Shown: piece after piece, positions 38,666 to 49,286 of the stretch
Position numbering within the stretch: position 1 is the stretch's first letter
Layout of the letters: every line of letters starts with the position of its first letter
NCBI RefSeq assembly: GCF_003363265.1
Contig: NZ_QRBF01000002.1
Span: forward strand, 1 to 64,000
Length of the DNA stretch: 64,000 bases
DNA from: Dyella psychrodurans
GTDB taxonomy: Bacteria > Pseudomonadota > Gammaproteobacteria > Xanthomonadales > Rhodanobacteraceae
Direction of reading: 5' to 3'
Notes under the pieces: generated by a model
What the model was told of the DNA's origin: nothing
Seen by the model: only the letters and a program-made list of their open reading frames with translations
Databases searched by the model: none
Position numbers and translations under genes: made by a program

Positions 38666-39737
38666 ACTGGCGGATTGGATGGCACGGCATTTCACCGCCT
38701 TGCATCTTTTCTCCTACATCACCTTCCGCACCATCATGGCCGCGCTGACGTCGCTGGCGATGTCGCTGTTGTTCGGGCCGGCGTTGATCCGCAAGCTCGC
38801 AGCGCTCAAGGCGGGGCAGGTGGTGCGCAAGGATGGTCCGCAGACGCATCTGTCCAAGGCCGGCACGCCCACCATGGGGGGCGTGATGATCCTGTTTGCG
38901 GTGACGATCGCGACCTTGCTGTGGGCGGATCTCGCCAACCGTTATGTGTGGCTGGTGCTGGCTGTGCTGCTGTGCTTCGGCGCGATCGGCTTCTACGACG
39001 ACTACCGCAAGCTGGTGTTGAAGGACAGTCGCGGCCTGGCGTCGCGCTGGAAGTATTTCTGGCAGTCGGTGTTCGGTCTGGGCGCGGCGTGGTTCCTGTT
39101 TCACAGTGCCATCCTTCCGGCGGAAACCGCGCTGTACGTGCCCGTGTTCAAGCACGTGGCCGTGCCGTTGGGCGCGTTCTTCGTCGTGGTCGCCTACTTC
39201 ATGATCGTGGGCTTCTCCAACGCGGTGAATCTCACGGATGGTTTGGATGGCCTTGCGATCATGCCGACCGTGCTGGTTTCCGGCGCGCTGGGCATCTTCG
39301 CGTACCTGGCCGGTAACAAGGTGTTTTCCGAATACTTGAGCATTCCTGCGATTCCCGGCGCAGGCGAGCTTGCGATTTTCTGCGGTGCGCTGTCCGGTGC
39401 CGGGCTTGGCTTCCTCTGGTTCAACACCTATCCCGCGCAAGTGTTCATGGGCGACGTCGGTGCGCTGGCGATCGGTGCGGCGCTGGCGGCCATTGCCGTG
39501 ATCGTCAGGCAGGAAATCGTGCTGCTGGTCATGGGCGGCGTATTCGTGATGGAAACGGCGTCGGTGATGCTGCAGGTGGCCAGTTTCAAGATGACCGGCA
39601 AGCGTATCTTCCGCATGGCGCCGATTCATCACCACTTCGAATTGAAAGGTTGGCCCGAACCTAGGGTGATCGTGCGGTTCTGGATCATCAGCGTGGTGCT
39701 GGTGCTCATTGGTTTGGCAACGTTGAAGGTGCGTTGA
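38655..39737 (+). CDS. mraY: Phospho-MurNAc-pentapeptide translocase
   Basis: This 360-residue protein has about 10 membrane helices. It contains [13 protein letters not shown], the catalytic Asp loops IGFYDDYRK and [10 protein letters not shown], the [10 protein letters not shown] segment, and [12 protein letters not shown] near the C-terminus. It makes lipid I from UDP-MurNAc-pentapeptide and undecaprenyl phosphate. It is followed after only 3 bases by ftsW, where murD is usually found. Confidence 0.97.
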   Translation: MLLELADWMARHFTALHLFSYITFRTIMAALTSLAMSLLFGPALIRKLAALKAGQVVRKDGPQTHLSKAGTPTMGGVMILFAVTIATLLWADLANRYVWLVLAVLLCFGAIGFYDDYRKLVLKDSRGLASRWKYFWQSVFGLGAAWFLFHSAILPAETALYVPVFKHVAVPLGAFFVVVAYFMIVGFSNAVNLTDGLDGLAIMPTVLVSGALGIFAYLAGNKVFSEYLSIPAIPGAGELAIFCGALSGAGLGFLWFNTYPAQVFMGDVGALAIGAALAAIAVIVRQEIVLLVMGGVFVMETASVMLQVASFKMTGKRIFRMAPIHHHFELKGWPEPRVIVRFWIISVVLVLIGLATLKVR

Positions 39738-39740
39738 TCG

Positions 39741-40982
39741 ATGTTTGGCTTCGACACATCGCAAGCAAAGCGGCGGCAGGGCCCGCGCGGCAAGTTCGAC
39801 TTGCCGTTGCTGGTGGCCCTGGTCGGCCTTGCGTGCGTGGGTGTCGTGATGGTGGCGTCCAGTTCCATTGCCGTGGCCGATAGCCAGCACATGGGGCAGT
39901 TCTATTACCTCAAGCATCACCTGATGTATCTCCTGCTCGGCGTGGTCGCCGCGGGCGTGGCGATGCGCACGGAACTGAAGGTCGTGGAGAAGTACGCCTT
40001 CTTCCTGATGCTGGTGGCCTTCATCATGCTGCTTGCGGTGTTCGTGCCGCACTTGGGCATGAAACTCAACGGTGCGCGGCGCTGGCTCAATCTCATCGTC
40101 ACCTCGTTCCAGCCTGTGGAAGCGGTGAAGCTGATACTGGTGGTGTACATCGCCAGCTATCTGGTGCGTCATCGCGAAAGCATCGAGACGCGGTTCCTCG
40201 GTTTGATCAAGCCGATTGCCGTGTCGGGCATCATCGTGCTGTTGCTGCTTGCGCAGCCCGATTTCGGTTCGGCGACGCTGGTCATTGCGGTCACCATCGC
40301 GATGGTGTGGCTCGGCGGTTCGCGTCCGATCTTCCTGTTTCTGATGGGCTTGCCGCTGATGCCGCTGCTGGCGATCGCGGCGACCAGCGAAAGCTACCGC
40401 ATGAAGCGTCTCACCACGTTCCTGCATCCGTGGGAGCACCCGTTCGACGACGGCTTCCAGCTCACCCAGTCGCTGATGGCGATCGGCCGTGGCGAATGGA
40501 CGGGTGTCGGCCTGGGTTCGAGCGTGCTGAAGTTGTCGTATCTGCCGGAAGCGCACACCGACTTCATCTTCGCCGTGATCGGAGAGGAACTGGGATTGTT
40601 CGGCATCGTCGCCGTCATGAGCATGTTCGCGCTGGTGGTGTGGCGCGGTCTGCATGTGGGGTTGAAGGGTGTGGAAGTCGGGCAACGTTTTGCCGGCTAC
40701 ATCGCGTTCGGCATCGCGTTGATGATCGGCTTGCAGACGATGGTGTCGATCGGCGTGAACCTGGGCGCGCTGCCCACCAAGGGTCTGACTTTGCCGCTGA
40801 TCAGCTACGGCGGTTCTTCGATCGTGCTGACTTGCGCGATGGCCGGTGTATTGCTGCGCGCTACCTTCGAAATCAATCGCGCACTCGATGCGCGGCACAT
40901 GGCTACGCGCATACCTGCCGTGGCGGTGCCGGACGCAAATGCGCCGGCAACGCCGCGCGAGCGCGAGGCGGTGGCCGCATGA
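39741..40982 (+). CDS. ftsW: Septal peptidoglycan glycosyltransferase FtsW
   Basis: This 413-residue SEDS-family polytopic protein has [11 protein letters not shown], the catalytic-Asp region around the large periplasmic loop ([20 protein letters not shown]), and [21 protein letters not shown]. It polymerises septal glycan strands with FtsI. Its C-terminus is a short Ala/Arg/Glu-rich tail, and its stop overlaps the murG start. Confidence 0.96.
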   Translation: MFGFDTSQAKRRQGPRGKFDLPLLVALVGLACVGVVMVASSSIAVADSQHMGQFYYLKHHLMYLLLGVVAAGVAMRTELKVVEKYAFFLMLVAFIMLLAVFVPHLGMKLNGARRWLNLIVTSFQPVEAVKLILVVYIASYLVRHRESIETRFLGLIKPIAVSGIIVLLLLAQPDFGSATLVIAVTIAMVWLGGSRPIFLFLMGLPLMPLLAIAATSESYRMKRLTTFLHPWEHPFDDGFQLTQSLMAIGRGEWTGVGLGSSVLKLSYLPEAHTDFIFAVIGEELGLFGIVAVMSMFALVVWRGLHVGLKGVEVGQRFAGYIAFGIALMIGLQTMVSIGVNLGALPTKGLTLPLISYGGSSIVLTCAMAGVLLRATFEINRALDARHMATRIPAVAVPDANAPATPREREAVAA

Positions 40983-42052
40983 GTACGCAAGCGCCCGTGC
41001 TGATCATGGCCGGCGGAACCGGTGGCCACATTTTCCCTGGCCTTGCCGTCGCCGAAACGCTGCGCGCGCAAGGCGTGCCGGTGGTGTGGCTCGGTGCGGT
41101 CGGCGGCATGGAAACGAAAGTCGTACCGGCACATGGCATCGAGCTTCATACGGTTGCGGTGGGTGGCTTGCGAGGCAAAGGCTTGAAGACGCGCTTGCTG
41201 GCGCCGTGGATGCTGCTGCGTGCATTGCTGTCCTCGGTTGCCACGTTGTATCGGATCAAGCCGCGTAGCGTGTTGTCGATGGGCGGTTACGTGGCAGGTC
41301 CCGGCGGTATCGCAGCGCGCTTGCTGCATCGCCCCCTGTTGGTGCACGAGCAGAACCGTGTTGCCGGCTTCACCAATCGCAAGTTGGCCATGCACGCACG
41401 GCGCGTGATGGCGGGCTTTGCGGACAGCCTTCCGAACGCGGAATGGGTGGGCAATCCCGTGCGCGGCGCGATCGCGTCGCTGCCGGCGCCGGCGCAACGC
41501 ATGGCCGGGCGTACCGGCAAGCCGCGTCTGTTGGTGCTGGGCGGCAGCCTGGGTGCGCGCGCGTTGAACGAATCGGTGCCGCAGGCGTTGGCGCTTATCC
41601 CGGCAGACCAGCGCCCGGAAGTGCTTCACCAGTGCGGCAGCCGCGGCATCGACGAGGCGCGCAAGGCTTACGCCGATGCGGGCGTCGAAGCGCGCATCGT
41701 GCCGTTCATCGAAGACATGGCCGGCACGTATGCGTGGGCCGATCTGGCGCTGTGCCGCGCGGGTGCGTTGACGCTGGCGGAGCTGACGGCCTGCGGCCTG
41801 GGTGCCGTGCTGGTGCCATTCCCGCACGCGGTGGACGATCATCAGACGCGCAACGCCGAGGCGCTCGTCGCAGCCGACGCCGCCGAATTGATACAGGAGC
41901 GAGATCTGAATACGAAGGACCTGGCGCAGCGATTGACGACCTTGCTCGGCGATCGCGCGGCGCTGCTTGCCATGGCCGAAGCGGCACGCACGCTGGCCAA
42001 ACCGGATGCGGCCGCGGATATCGCGCGCGCCTGCGTGGAGGTGGCCGCATGA
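40979..42052 (+). CDS. murG: UDP-GlcNAc:lipid I N-acetylglucosamine transferase
   Basis: The 357-residue peripheral membrane GT28 enzyme has the N-terminal G-loop [13 protein letters not shown], the second G-loop [23 protein letters not shown], and the C-terminal donor-site motifs LVLGGSLGA and [11 protein letters not shown]. It converts lipid I to lipid II. The start at 40979 overlaps the ftsW stop. Both ends of the gene share the same junction sequence (GTGGCCGCATGA). Confidence 0.97.
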   Translation: MSTQAPVLIMAGGTGGHIFPGLAVAETLRAQGVPVVWLGAVGGMETKVVPAHGIELHTVAVGGLRGKGLKTRLLAPWMLLRALLSSVATLYRIKPRSVLSMGGYVAGPGGIAARLLHRPLLVHEQNRVAGFTNRKLAMHARRVMAGFADSLPNAEWVGNPVRGAIASLPAPAQRMAGRTGKPRLLVLGGSLGARALNESVPQALALIPADQRPEVLHQCGSRGIDEARKAYADAGVEARIVPFIEDMAGTYAWADLALCRAGALTLAELTACGLGAVLVPFPHAVDDHQTRNAEALVAADAAELIQERDLNTKDLAQRLTTLLGDRAALLAMAEAARTLAKPDAAADIARACVEVAA

Positions 42053-43488
42053 CGCCGCGTCGTCTCCTTGCGCACGAAGACTTGATGAGCACCTTCCGTC
42101 GCGTGCACTTCATCGGCATCGGCGGCGTGGGCATGAGCGGTATCGCCGAAGTGCTGCATAACCTCGGTTATGCCGTATCCGGCTCGGATCGCAGCGAGTC
42201 GGCAACCGCGCTGCGTCTGCGCGGGCTCGGTATCGACGTGCATATCGGTCACGCCGCGGCGCATATCGGCGATGCCGACGTGGTCGTCACATCGAGTGCG
42301 ATCAAGGATGACAACCCTGAGCTGGTCGCGGCGCGAGAAGCGCGCATCCCTGTGATCCCGCGCGCGGAGATGCTCGGCGAGCTGATGCGTTTCCGCCGCG
42401 GCATCGCCATTGCCGGCACGCACGGCAAGACCACCACCACCAGCCTGGCTGCCAGTGTGCTGGCAGAAGCCAATTACGATCCAACTTTTGTGATCGGCGG
42501 CCAGCTCAATGCCGCGGGTGCGAATGCGCGTCTGGGTACTGGTCAGTATCTGGTGGCGGAAGCGGACGAGTCGGATGGGTCGTTCCTGCTGCTGTCGCCG
42601 GTGATCGCCGTCGTCACCAACATCGACGCCGATCACCTGGAGAACTATCAGGGCGACTTCGCGCTGGTGCGCAAGGCGTTTAGTGACTTCCTGCATCGCC
42701 TTCCGTTCTACGGGCTGGCGGTGCTGTGCGTGGACGATCCGGAAGTGGCCGAGCTCGCCAAGATCACCGCGCGCCGCGTGATGACCTACGGCATCGATGC
42801 GGTCGATGCCGACGTGCGCGCCGCCAACGTCGTGCAGCGCGGCTTCGAAATGCATTTCGACTTGCTGTTGCCAGGCGTCAAGGATGCGATTCCGGTCACG
42901 CTCAACCTTCCTGGTCGCCACAACGTGCTCAATGCATTGGCGGCGGCATCGATCGGTTGGCAGCTTGGCGTGGAAGCCGACGCCATTGCGCATGCGCTGG
43001 CGCACTTCCAGGGTGTCGGTCGTCGCTTCCATCGTCGCGGCGAGATTGCGCTGGATAAAGGAAAGGCGATGTTGGTCGATGACTACGGTCATCATCCGCG
43101 CGAGCTTGCCGCCGTGTTTGCAGCGGCACGTGGCGGTTGGCCGGATCGGCGCCTGGTGGTCGGATTCCAGCCGCATCGCTACAGCCGCACGCGCGATTTG
43201 CTGGACGACTTCGCCAACGTGCTGGCCGAAGCGGATGTGCTGGTGCTGACGGAGGTTTATCCGGCCGGCGAAGCGCCGATTGCCGGTGCGGATGGTCGTG
43301 CTCTGGCGCGTGCGGTGCGTGCGCGCGGCAAGGTCGATCCGGTACTGATCGGACATCCGCGCGAATTGAAAGACACGCTGCCGGCGCTGCTGCGCGACGG
43401 CGATCTGTTGTTGCTGCTGGGCGCCGGCGATATCGGCGCGGCGGCGGTGGAGCTGGCGCAGGCCGGTCATTTGAGGACGAACGAGTGA
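42049..43488 (+). CDS. murC: UDP-N-acetylmuramate-L-alanine ligase
   Basis: The 479-residue Mur ligase has [17 protein letters not shown] (UDP-binding loop), the ATP P-loop [20 protein letters not shown] and [12 protein letters not shown]. It adds L-Ala to UDP-MurNAc. The first ~12 residues upstream of MSTFRRVHF may not be needed; the ATG at 42049 overlapping the murG stop is preferred, with 42085 as the alternative. Confidence 0.96.
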   Translation: MTPRRLLAHEDLMSTFRRVHFIGIGGVGMSGIAEVLHNLGYAVSGSDRSESATALRLRGLGIDVHIGHAAAHIGDADVVVTSSAIKDDNPELVAAREARIPVIPRAEMLGELMRFRRGIAIAGTHGKTTTTSLAASVLAEANYDPTFVIGGQLNAAGANARLGTGQYLVAEADESDGSFLLLSPVIAVVTNIDADHLENYQGDFALVRKAFSDFLHRLPFYGLAVLCVDDPEVAELAKITARRVMTYGIDAVDADVRAANVVQRGFEMHFDLLLPGVKDAIPVTLNLPGRHNVLNALAAASIGWQLGVEADAIAHALAHFQGVGRRFHRRGEIALDKGKAMLVDDYGHHPRELAAVFAAARGGWPDRRLVVGFQPHRYSRTRDLLDDFANVLAEADVLVLTEVYPAGEAPIAGADGRALARAVRARGKVDPVLIGHPRELKDTLPALLRDGDLLLLLGAGDIGAAAVELAQAGHLRTNE

Positions 43489-44423
43489 TGAAGATCCAGG
43501 ACCCCGCACAATTTGGTCGTGTCGCCGTGGTGATGGGCGGCAGTTCGGCCGAGCGCGAGGTATCGCTCGACTCCGGCCGCAATGTGCTTGCCGCGTTGAA
43601 AGCGCGCGGCGTGGATGCGCATGCGATCGACGGCATCCCGGCGCTGCTGGATGCGCTGCGCGCCGGTCATTTCGCCCGCGTGTTCAACATTCTCCACGGT
43701 CAGCACGGCGGCGGCGAAGACGGTGTGCTGCAAGGCGCACTGGAGTCGCTCAACGTGCCCTATACCGGTTCGGGCGTGCTCGGTTCGGCCTTGTCGATGG
43801 ACAAGACGCGCTCCAAGCGCGTGTGGCAATCGCTCGGTTTGCCGACGCCGAAGTTCGTCGCATTGCCGCGCGGTGCGGATGTGCACGCGGCGGCGAAGGA
43901 AATCGGTTTTCCGCTGATCGTGAAACCGGCTTGCGAAGGTTCCAGCGTAGGTGTCACGCGCGTATTCGAAGAGAAGGACCTCGATGCCGCCGTGGCGCTG
44001 GCCGAGAAATATCCCGGCGATCTGCTGATGGAAACGCTGATTCAAGGCGACGAGCTCACCGTAGGCATCCTTGGTCGCCAGGTACTTCCGACCATCCACA
44101 TCGTGCCCAAGGGCGCGTTCTACGACTACAACGCGAAGTACATCGCCGAAGATACGCGCTACATCTGTCCAGGATTGGAAGGCGAAGCGGAAGCGACGCT
44201 GCGCGCGCTTTCGCTGGAAGCCTTCGATGCACTGGGCTGTTACGGCTGGGGCCGCGTCGACGTGATGCGCGATCGCGAAGGCCGCAACTGGCTGCTGGAA
44301 GTGAACACCGCGCCGGGCATGACCTCGCATTCGCTGGTGCCGAAGGCCGCCGCCGTAGCGGGCATCGATTACCAGACGTTGTGCTGGCGCGTGCTTGAGA
44401 CCAGTTTCAGGGAGGACACATGA
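43488..44423 (+). CDS. ddl: D-alanine-D-alanine ligase
   Basis: The 311-residue ATP-grasp enzyme (DdlB type) has [24 protein letters not shown], the central lysine region [16 protein letters not shown], and the metal-site [16 protein letters not shown]. It makes the D-Ala-D-Ala dipeptide used by MurF. The start is ATG at 43488 (TGATG overlap with murC); an adjacent in-frame GTG at 43485 has slightly better spacing to GAGGA. Confidence 0.95.
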   Translation: MKIQDPAQFGRVAVVMGGSSAEREVSLDSGRNVLAALKARGVDAHAIDGIPALLDALRAGHFARVFNILHGQHGGGEDGVLQGALESLNVPYTGSGVLGSALSMDKTRSKRVWQSLGLPTPKFVALPRGADVHAAAKEIGFPLIVKPACEGSSVGVTRVFEEKDLDAAVALAEKYPGDLLMETLIQGDELTVGILGRQVLPTIHIVPKGAFYDYNAKYIAEDTRYICPGLEGEAEATLRALSLEAFDALGCYGWGRVDVMRDREGRNWLLEVNTAPGMTSHSLVPKAAAVAGIDYQTLCWRVLETSFREDT

Positions 44424-45166
44424 GGGGAAGCATCCGCCTCGTCGCCTGGTGTCTGGCCATCGCCCTGGTGGTCCTGCCGATCGTCGGCGTGTTGTGCGGC
44501 TGGTTTGCCGCCGACCGTTGGCCGGTGACTCAGTTGACGGTGCAGGCCGAGTTCAAGCATGTGAGCGCGGATCAGATTCGCGCCGCGGTGCAACCGCGCC
44601 TGGGCAAGGGCTTCTTCGCATTGAATCTGGATGCGGTGCAGATGGCGGTAGCGGCATTGCCGTGGGTCGAGTCGGTCGAGGCGAGCAAGCGTTGGCCCGA
44701 CACGCTGCTGTTACGCGTGTACGAGCGTCAGCCCTTTGCGCGCTGGAACAACAGCCAACTGATCAGCGGCGAGGGCAAGGTGTTCACCGTGCCTGACGCG
44801 GCCGATTACAAGCAACTGCCTGATCTCCACGGACCGGACGATCATCTCGCCGAAGTGGTGAGCTTCTTCGCGGAAGTACAGAAGGCGTTTGCCGGCACGC
44901 ATCTGAAGATCACCGGTGTGGCGTTGACCGAGCGCGGAAGCTGGAGCGTGGCGACCGATTCCGGTGCGCAGATCGTGATCGGCGACCGCAATCAGGCCGG
45001 GCGTCGTCTGAGCCGCTTCCTCGATGTGTATCCGCAAGTGATGGCCGGCCACGACCAAGGCTTCGAGTACGCCGATCTTCGTTACACCAACGGTTTCGCC
45101 GTGAAATGGCCGCAAGCGCCGGCCGCCCCGACCGCTCCTATCGCCGGAGGCACGCCCCGCACATGA
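44420..45166 (+). CDS. ftsQ: Cell division protein FtsQ
   Basis: The 248-residue bitopic protein has one membrane helix (about 8-31), a POTRA domain beginning [23 protein letters not shown], and a beta domain to about 230 followed by a Pro/Ala tail. It anchors the FtsQLB divisome complex in the periplasm. It overlaps ddl and ftsA by 4 bases each. Confidence 0.94.
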   Translation: MRGSIRLVAWCLAIALVVLPIVGVLCGWFAADRWPVTQLTVQAEFKHVSADQIRAAVQPRLGKGFFALNLDAVQMAVAALPWVESVEASKRWPDTLLLRVYERQPFARWNNSQLISGEGKVFTVPDAADYKQLPDLHGPDDHLAEVVSFFAEVQKAFAGTHLKITGVALTERGSWSVATDSGAQIVIGDRNQAGRRLSRFLDVYPQVMAGHDQGFEYADLRYTNGFAVKWPQAPAAPTAPIAGGTPRT

Positions 45167-46395
45167 AAGGCAAATCAGAAAAGCAGCTGGTCGTCGGCCT
45201 CGATATCGGCACCTCGAAAGTGGTGGCGATCGTGGGCGAGTACGAGCCGGGCGAGCCGATCGACATCATCGGCATCGGTTCGCATGTGTCGCGCGGCATG
45301 AAGCGCGGTTCAGTGGTGGATATCGAATCCACGGTGCACTCGATCCAGCGCGCGGTGGAGGAGGCCGAGCTGATGGCCGGCTGCGATATCCGCTCGGTGT
45401 TCGCTTCGATCTCGGGCAGCCACCTGGAGACGCGCAACTCGCACGGTACGGCGGCGATCCGCGATCGCGAAGTGGCGCCCGGCGATCTTGAGCAGGTGTT
45501 GGAAGCGGCCAGCGCGGTGGCGATCCCGGCCGACCGGAAGGTCTTATATAAGGAGTCGCAGGAATACCGCATCGACGGTCAGGACGGCATCCGTTCGCCG
45601 GTCGGCATGAGCGGTGTGCGCCTGGAGGCTTCGGTGCACCTGGTGACAGGTGCGGCCGCGGCCGTGCAGAACATCAGCAAGTGCATCCAGCGCTGCGGCT
45701 TGTCCGTGGACGAACTGGTGCCATCGGCCATCGCCAGCGCGAAGGCGGTGCTCACTGATGATGAGCGCGAGCTGGGCGTATGCCTGGTCGATATCGGCGC
45801 GGGTACCACCGATATAGCGATCTACACGCAGGGTTCGATCCGCTACACAAAATCGCTGCCGGTCGGTGGCGATCAGGTGACGAACGACATTGCCTACGGC
45901 GTGCATACGCCGACCGCGCACGCCGAAGAAATCAAGATCAAATATGCCTGCGCATTGGCGCAGCTGGCGCATGCGGAAGAAACGATCCAGGTGCCGAGCG
46001 TGGGCGATCGTCCGCCGCGTCGGCTGGCGCGGCAGTCGCTCGCGCAGAGCGTGCAGGCGCGCTACGAGGAAATCTTCGAAATGGTGCAGGACGAACTGCG
46101 CCGCTCCGGTTACGACAGCCTGGTCGCGGCGGGCGTGGTGCTCACCGGCGGCGCGTCGCGCATGGAAGGTGCGCTGGAACTGGCCGAAGAGATTTTCCAC
46201 AAGATGGTGCGCATCGGTACGCCGCAACACGTCAATGGCTTCGGCGAAGTGATCGCCAATCCCTTGCATTCCACCGGTGTCGGCTTGCTGCTGCATGGCG
46301 CGCGTTCCGGCGGCATGCGCGCGAGCGGTCCGGCGGGCGGAAGCATGGGCGGTCTGGTCGACAAGCTGCGGGGCTGGATCACCAAGAATTTCTAA
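45163..46395 (+). CDS. ftsA: Cell division protein FtsA
   Basis: The 410-residue actin-like ATPase has VGLDIGTSKVVAIVG (phosphate 1), the 1C domain GSHLETRNSHG, LVDIGAGTTDIAIY (phosphate 2), GVVLTGGASRMEG (adenosine) and a C-terminal amphipathic helix GLVDKLRGWITKNF that tethers it to the membrane. It anchors FtsZ filaments. The ATG at 45163 overlaps the ftsQ stop. A 117-base gap to ftsZ follows. Confidence 0.97.
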   Translation: MKGKSEKQLVVGLDIGTSKVVAIVGEYEPGEPIDIIGIGSHVSRGMKRGSVVDIESTVHSIQRAVEEAELMAGCDIRSVFASISGSHLETRNSHGTAAIRDREVAPGDLEQVLEAASAVAIPADRKVLYKESQEYRIDGQDGIRSPVGMSGVRLEASVHLVTGAAAAVQNISKCIQRCGLSVDELVPSAIASAKAVLTDDERELGVCLVDIGAGTTDIAIYTQGSIRYTKSLPVGGDQVTNDIAYGVHTPTAHAEEIKIKYACALAQLAHAEETIQVPSVGDRPPRRLARQSLAQSVQARYEEIFEMVQDELRRSGYDSLVAAGVVLTGGASRMEGALELAEEIFHKMVRIGTPQHVNGFGEVIANPLHSTGVGLLLHGARSGGMRASGPAGGSMGGLVDKLRGWITKNF

Positions 46396-46512
46396 AAGTT
46401 TTGACTGCGCAGGAGGCGCGGTACGGGCGAATGGAGGTTCGCTCACCACCAAGGGATGACAGGAGTCGTCCCGCGGTTACAACGACAACGAAAGCTCTAC
46501 GGAGGACGGGAA

Positions 46513-47694
46513 ATGTTTGAATTGGTCGAAAAACTGGCACCCAATGCGGTGATCAAAGTCATTGGCGTGGGCGGCGGCGGCGGCAACGCCGTGGCGCACA
46601 TGCTCAACTCCAACATTGACGGCGTCGACTTTGTCGTCGCCAATACCGACGCGCAGGCCATGAAGGGTTGCGGTGGCCGTATGCACCTGCAGCTTGGCGC
46701 CAATGTCACCAAAGGTCTGGGCGCAGGCGCCAATCCGGAAGTGGGCCGTCAGGCCGCGCTGGAAGATCGCGAGCGCATCGAGGAAATGCTCGAAGGCGCG
46801 GACATGGTGTTCATCACCGCCGGCATGGGTGGCGGCACGGGTACGGGTGCGGCACCGGTAGTCGCGCAGCTGGCCAAAGAGAAGGGCATCCTGACAGTCG
46901 CGGTGGTGACCAAGCCGTTCCCGTTCGAAGGCCGCCGTCGCATGCAGGTCGCGTTGAAGGGTATCGAGGACCTGTCGCAGCACGTCGACTCTCTGATCAC
47001 GGTGCCGAACGAGAAGCTGCTCTCGGTGCTCGGTCGCGAAGTGACGCTGCTCAATGCATTCAAGGCGGCCAACGATGTGCTGCAGGGTGCAGTGCAGGGT
47101 ATTGCCGATCTCATCACCAGCCCGGGCCTGATCAACGTCGACTTTGCCGACGTGCGCACGGTCATGAGCGAGATGGGTCTGTCGATGATGGGTTCGGGCA
47201 CCGCCCGCGGCGACGACCGCGCGCAGGCAGCCGCCGAAGCCGCCATCAACAATCCGTTGCTGGAGGACGTCAACCTCAACGGTGCATGCGGCATCCTGGT
47301 CAACGTGACCGCGGGTCCGAACCTCACCATGCGCGAGTTCGACGAAATCGGCCGCATCATCCACGACTTCGCCAGCGAAGACGCCACGGTGGTGATCGGT
47401 ACCTCGCTCGATCCGGAAATGCAGGATGACGTCCGCGTGACGGTGGTGGCCACGGGCCTCAACCGCGTCGCTGCTCGCCAGCCGATCCGTCCGGTCGCGA
47501 CCCAACAGGTGGAGATGCGCCAGCGTCCCCGCCCGATGGTGCTGCGTACCGGTACCGGCAACGAAGTGGTCGATTACGCCCAGCCGGAGGTGGTGGCGAA
47601 CAATCCGCGTGGCGGGGACGGCTCGGCCAAGAGTGCCGATCCGAGCTTCGACTACCTGGATATCCCCGCTTTCTTGCGCCGGCAGGCAGATTAA
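46513..47694 (+). CDS. ftsZ: Cell division GTPase FtsZ
   Basis: The 393-residue tubulin homologue has VIGVGGGGGNAV, the tubulin signature GGGTGTGAAPV, the T7-loop NVDFADVRTVM and the conserved C-terminal peptide DYLDIPAFLRRQAD that binds FtsA and ZipA. It forms the Z-ring. The start at 46513 has GGAGG 7 bases upstream. The 117-base leader after ftsA, containing GGAGG-like runs and hairpin potential, gives it a separate control point. Confidence 0.98.
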   Translation: MFELVEKLAPNAVIKVIGVGGGGGNAVAHMLNSNIDGVDFVVANTDAQAMKGCGGRMHLQLGANVTKGLGAGANPEVGRQAALEDRERIEEMLEGADMVFITAGMGGGTGTGAAPVVAQLAKEKGILTVAVVTKPFPFEGRRRMQVALKGIEDLSQHVDSLITVPNEKLLSVLGREVTLLNAFKAANDVLQGAVQGIADLITSPGLINVDFADVRTVMSEMGLSMMGSGTARGDDRAQAAAEAAINNPLLEDVNLNGACGILVNVTAGPNLTMREFDEIGRIIHDFASEDATVVIGTSLDPEMQDDVRVTVVATGLNRVAARQPIRPVATQQVEMRQRPRPMVLRTGTGNEVVDYAQPEVVANNPRGGDGSAKSADPSFDYLDIPAFLRRQAD

Positions 47695-47962
47695 TACGTA
47701 AAGAATTGTGAATTTGATGAACTGACGCCGTATTAACTTGTCAGTGTTCCCTGTGCCGGACGAGGAGGCGTACTCTCTATGTCCGCTGCCTCGCCGCCTC
47801 CGATAATGGGTTGCGGCAAGGCGACATTGCTATGTCGGCTGACGTCGCGTTCGTGCGTTAAATGCGATAGAGACAGTGCCGCCTTAGGATGGCGCACGAT
47901 TGACAGTGTGGTGTGGACTTGCCGCCCTGCCGGTCCAAAATCCCGTTGCCGGACCTTCCCGT

Positions 47963-47979
47963 CCCCGGCGCGGGGTTTT
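47963..47979 (+). terminator. Possible terminator downstream of ftsZ
   Basis: CCCCG-GCG-CGGGG is followed by TTTT. The stem is short but GC-only. It lies 270 bases after ftsZ. Confidence 0.45.
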
Positions 47980-48028
47980 GTGTCGGATCGCAAGTACTTG
48001 ATTTATCTGTAGTGCTTGCAGCAATGGG

Positions 48029-48045
48029 ATGCGAATGATTCGCAT
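48029..48045. promoter_or_regulatory. Fur-box-like palindrome upstream of lpxC
   Basis: ATGCGAATGATTCGCAT has 8-bp arms around a single central base. Its inner 15 bases agree with the 7-1-7 Fur consensus at 11 positions, including the AATGATT core. It is 120 bases before the lpxC start. Regulator binding is unproven. Confidence 0.4.
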
Positions 48046-48167
48046 TTGTTGATGAAAGGAAAATGAAGGATTGGCCGGACTGTACGGTACGGTTTGTTTT
48101 CCCGCAGGTTAAGACTGTGTTAGCATCCCAGCTCGAATTGGCTGCTGCCCCTACAGGTACCAAATAA

Positions 48168-49082
48168 ATGATCAAGCAGCGTACGCTTAAAAACATCATC
48201 CGTGCCACCGGAGTCGGTCTGCATACCGGCGACAAGGTCTACATGACGTTGCGTCCGGCGGCTCCTAATACCGGCATCGTTTTTCGTCGCACCGATCTCA
48301 ATCCGCCGGTTGAAATTCATGCGCGTCCCGATCTCGTTGGCGACACTCGTTTGTCGACGACGCTGGTCAATGGCGACGTACGTGTTTCAACGGTGGAACA
48401 TCTGTTGTCGGCGATGGCGGGTCTGGGCATCGACAATGCCTATGTCGATCTCTCCGCACCCGAAGTGCCGATCATGGACGGCAGCGCCGGTCCGTTTGTC
48501 TTTCTTCTGCAATCGGCTGGCATCGAAGAGCAGTCGGTGGCCAAGCGCTTCATCCGCATCAAAAAGCCGGTGAAAGTGCAGGAAGGCGACAAATGGGCCA
48601 GTTTCGAGCCGTTTGAAGGTTTCAAGGTCGGTTTCTCGATCGAGTTCAATCACCCGATCATCTCCAAGCGCACCTCGCGCGCCGAGATCGACTTCTCCAC
48701 GACATCGTTCGTCAAGGAAGTCAGCCGCGCACGCACCTTCGGTTTCATGCGCGACATCGAAATGCTGCGCGAACACAATCTCGCGCTTGGCGGCTCGATG
48801 GACAACGCCGTGGTGCTCGACGACTACCGTGTGCTCAACGAAGACGGTCTTCGCTACGAAGACGAATTCGTCAAGCACAAGATCCTCGACGCGATCGGCG
48901 ATCTTTATCTGCTCGGTCACAGCCTGATCGGTGCGTACTACGCGCACAAGTCGGGTCACGAGTTGAACAACAAGTTGCTGCGCGCGCTGATGGCCGATGC
49001 CACGGCGTGGGAAGAAGTCAGCTATCAGGACGATCCGGCCACGGCCCCGATCTCCTACGCGCATCCCGCCCAGGCGATCTGA
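48168..49082 (+). CDS. lpxC: UDP-3-O-acyl-N-acetylglucosamine deacetylase
   Basis: The 304-residue zinc enzyme has [10 protein letters not shown], the first metal histidine in [26 protein letters not shown], and the [14 protein letters not shown] motif supplying His/Asp ligands, with a late H-x-L catalytic histidine region ([10 protein letters not shown]). It commits the cell to lipid A synthesis. In this order, as in E. coli, it follows ftsZ but has its own long leader. Confidence 0.97.
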   Translation: MIKQRTLKNIIRATGVGLHTGDKVYMTLRPAAPNTGIVFRRTDLNPPVEIHARPDLVGDTRLSTTLVNGDVRVSTVEHLLSAMAGLGIDNAYVDLSAPEVPIMDGSAGPFVFLLQSAGIEEQSVAKRFIRIKKPVKVQEGDKWASFEPFEGFKVGFSIEFNHPIISKRTSRAEIDFSTTSFVKEVSRARTFGFMRDIEMLREHNLALGGSMDNAVVLDDYRVLNEDGLRYEDEFVKHKILDAIGDLYLLGHSLIGAYYAHKSGHELNNKLLRALMADATAWEEVSYQDDPATAPISYAHPAQAI

Positions 49083-49104
49083 TTTCGCCTCTCGCATCAC
49101 CCTC

Positions 49105-49132
49105 AAACCGGGCCTTTTGGCCCGGTTTGTTC
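49105..49132 (+). terminator. Rho-independent terminator of lpxC
   Basis: AAACCGGGCC-TTTT-GGCCCGGTTT is a perfect 10-bp stem followed by GTTCATTT. It lies 23 bases after the lpxC stop. Confidence 0.9.
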
Positions 49133-49286
49133 ATTTATGTGATGAACATCACACTTTTGTCGCCTTCCGATTCACGTTATTACGACGTGGCCTAAAGACT
49201 GCGACGGGGTATTGCGTGGTATAAAACCGAATCCCGTGCCGGGGGTGGGCTGCTATCCGCCTATCTGCCGGTTGTGACGCTTCAGC

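Larger units (their letters stand above)
47695..48167 (+). other. Intergenic region between ftsZ and lpxC
   Basis: The 473 bases contain a GC hairpin with a short T-run (CCCCG-GCG-CGGGG-TTTT, 47963-47979), a Fur-box-like palindrome (48029-48045) and AT-richer sequence before lpxC that should hold its promoter. A 77-codon open frame (47779-48012) has a GAGGAGG run ten bases upstream but no recognisable product and unusual composition. I do not call it a gene. Confidence 0.55.

Noticed and set aside
38577-40898. A 773-codon open frame antisense to mraY and ftsW
   Set aside because: It covers two certain membrane-protein genes. The predicted product is extremely His/Arg/Gln-rich with no domain, which is the expected antisense artefact.
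45541-45555. TATATAAGG inside ftsA as an internal ftsZ promoter
   Set aside because: The -10-like word is in frame and encodes VLYKE. I found no matching -35 at normal spacing, and it is almost 1 kb from ftsZ.
47779-48012. A 77-codon open frame with a GAGGAGG run upstream, between ftsZ and lpxC
   Set aside because: The SD spacing is loose, the product has no recognisable feature, and the frame crosses the putative ftsZ terminator. It would need expression evidence.
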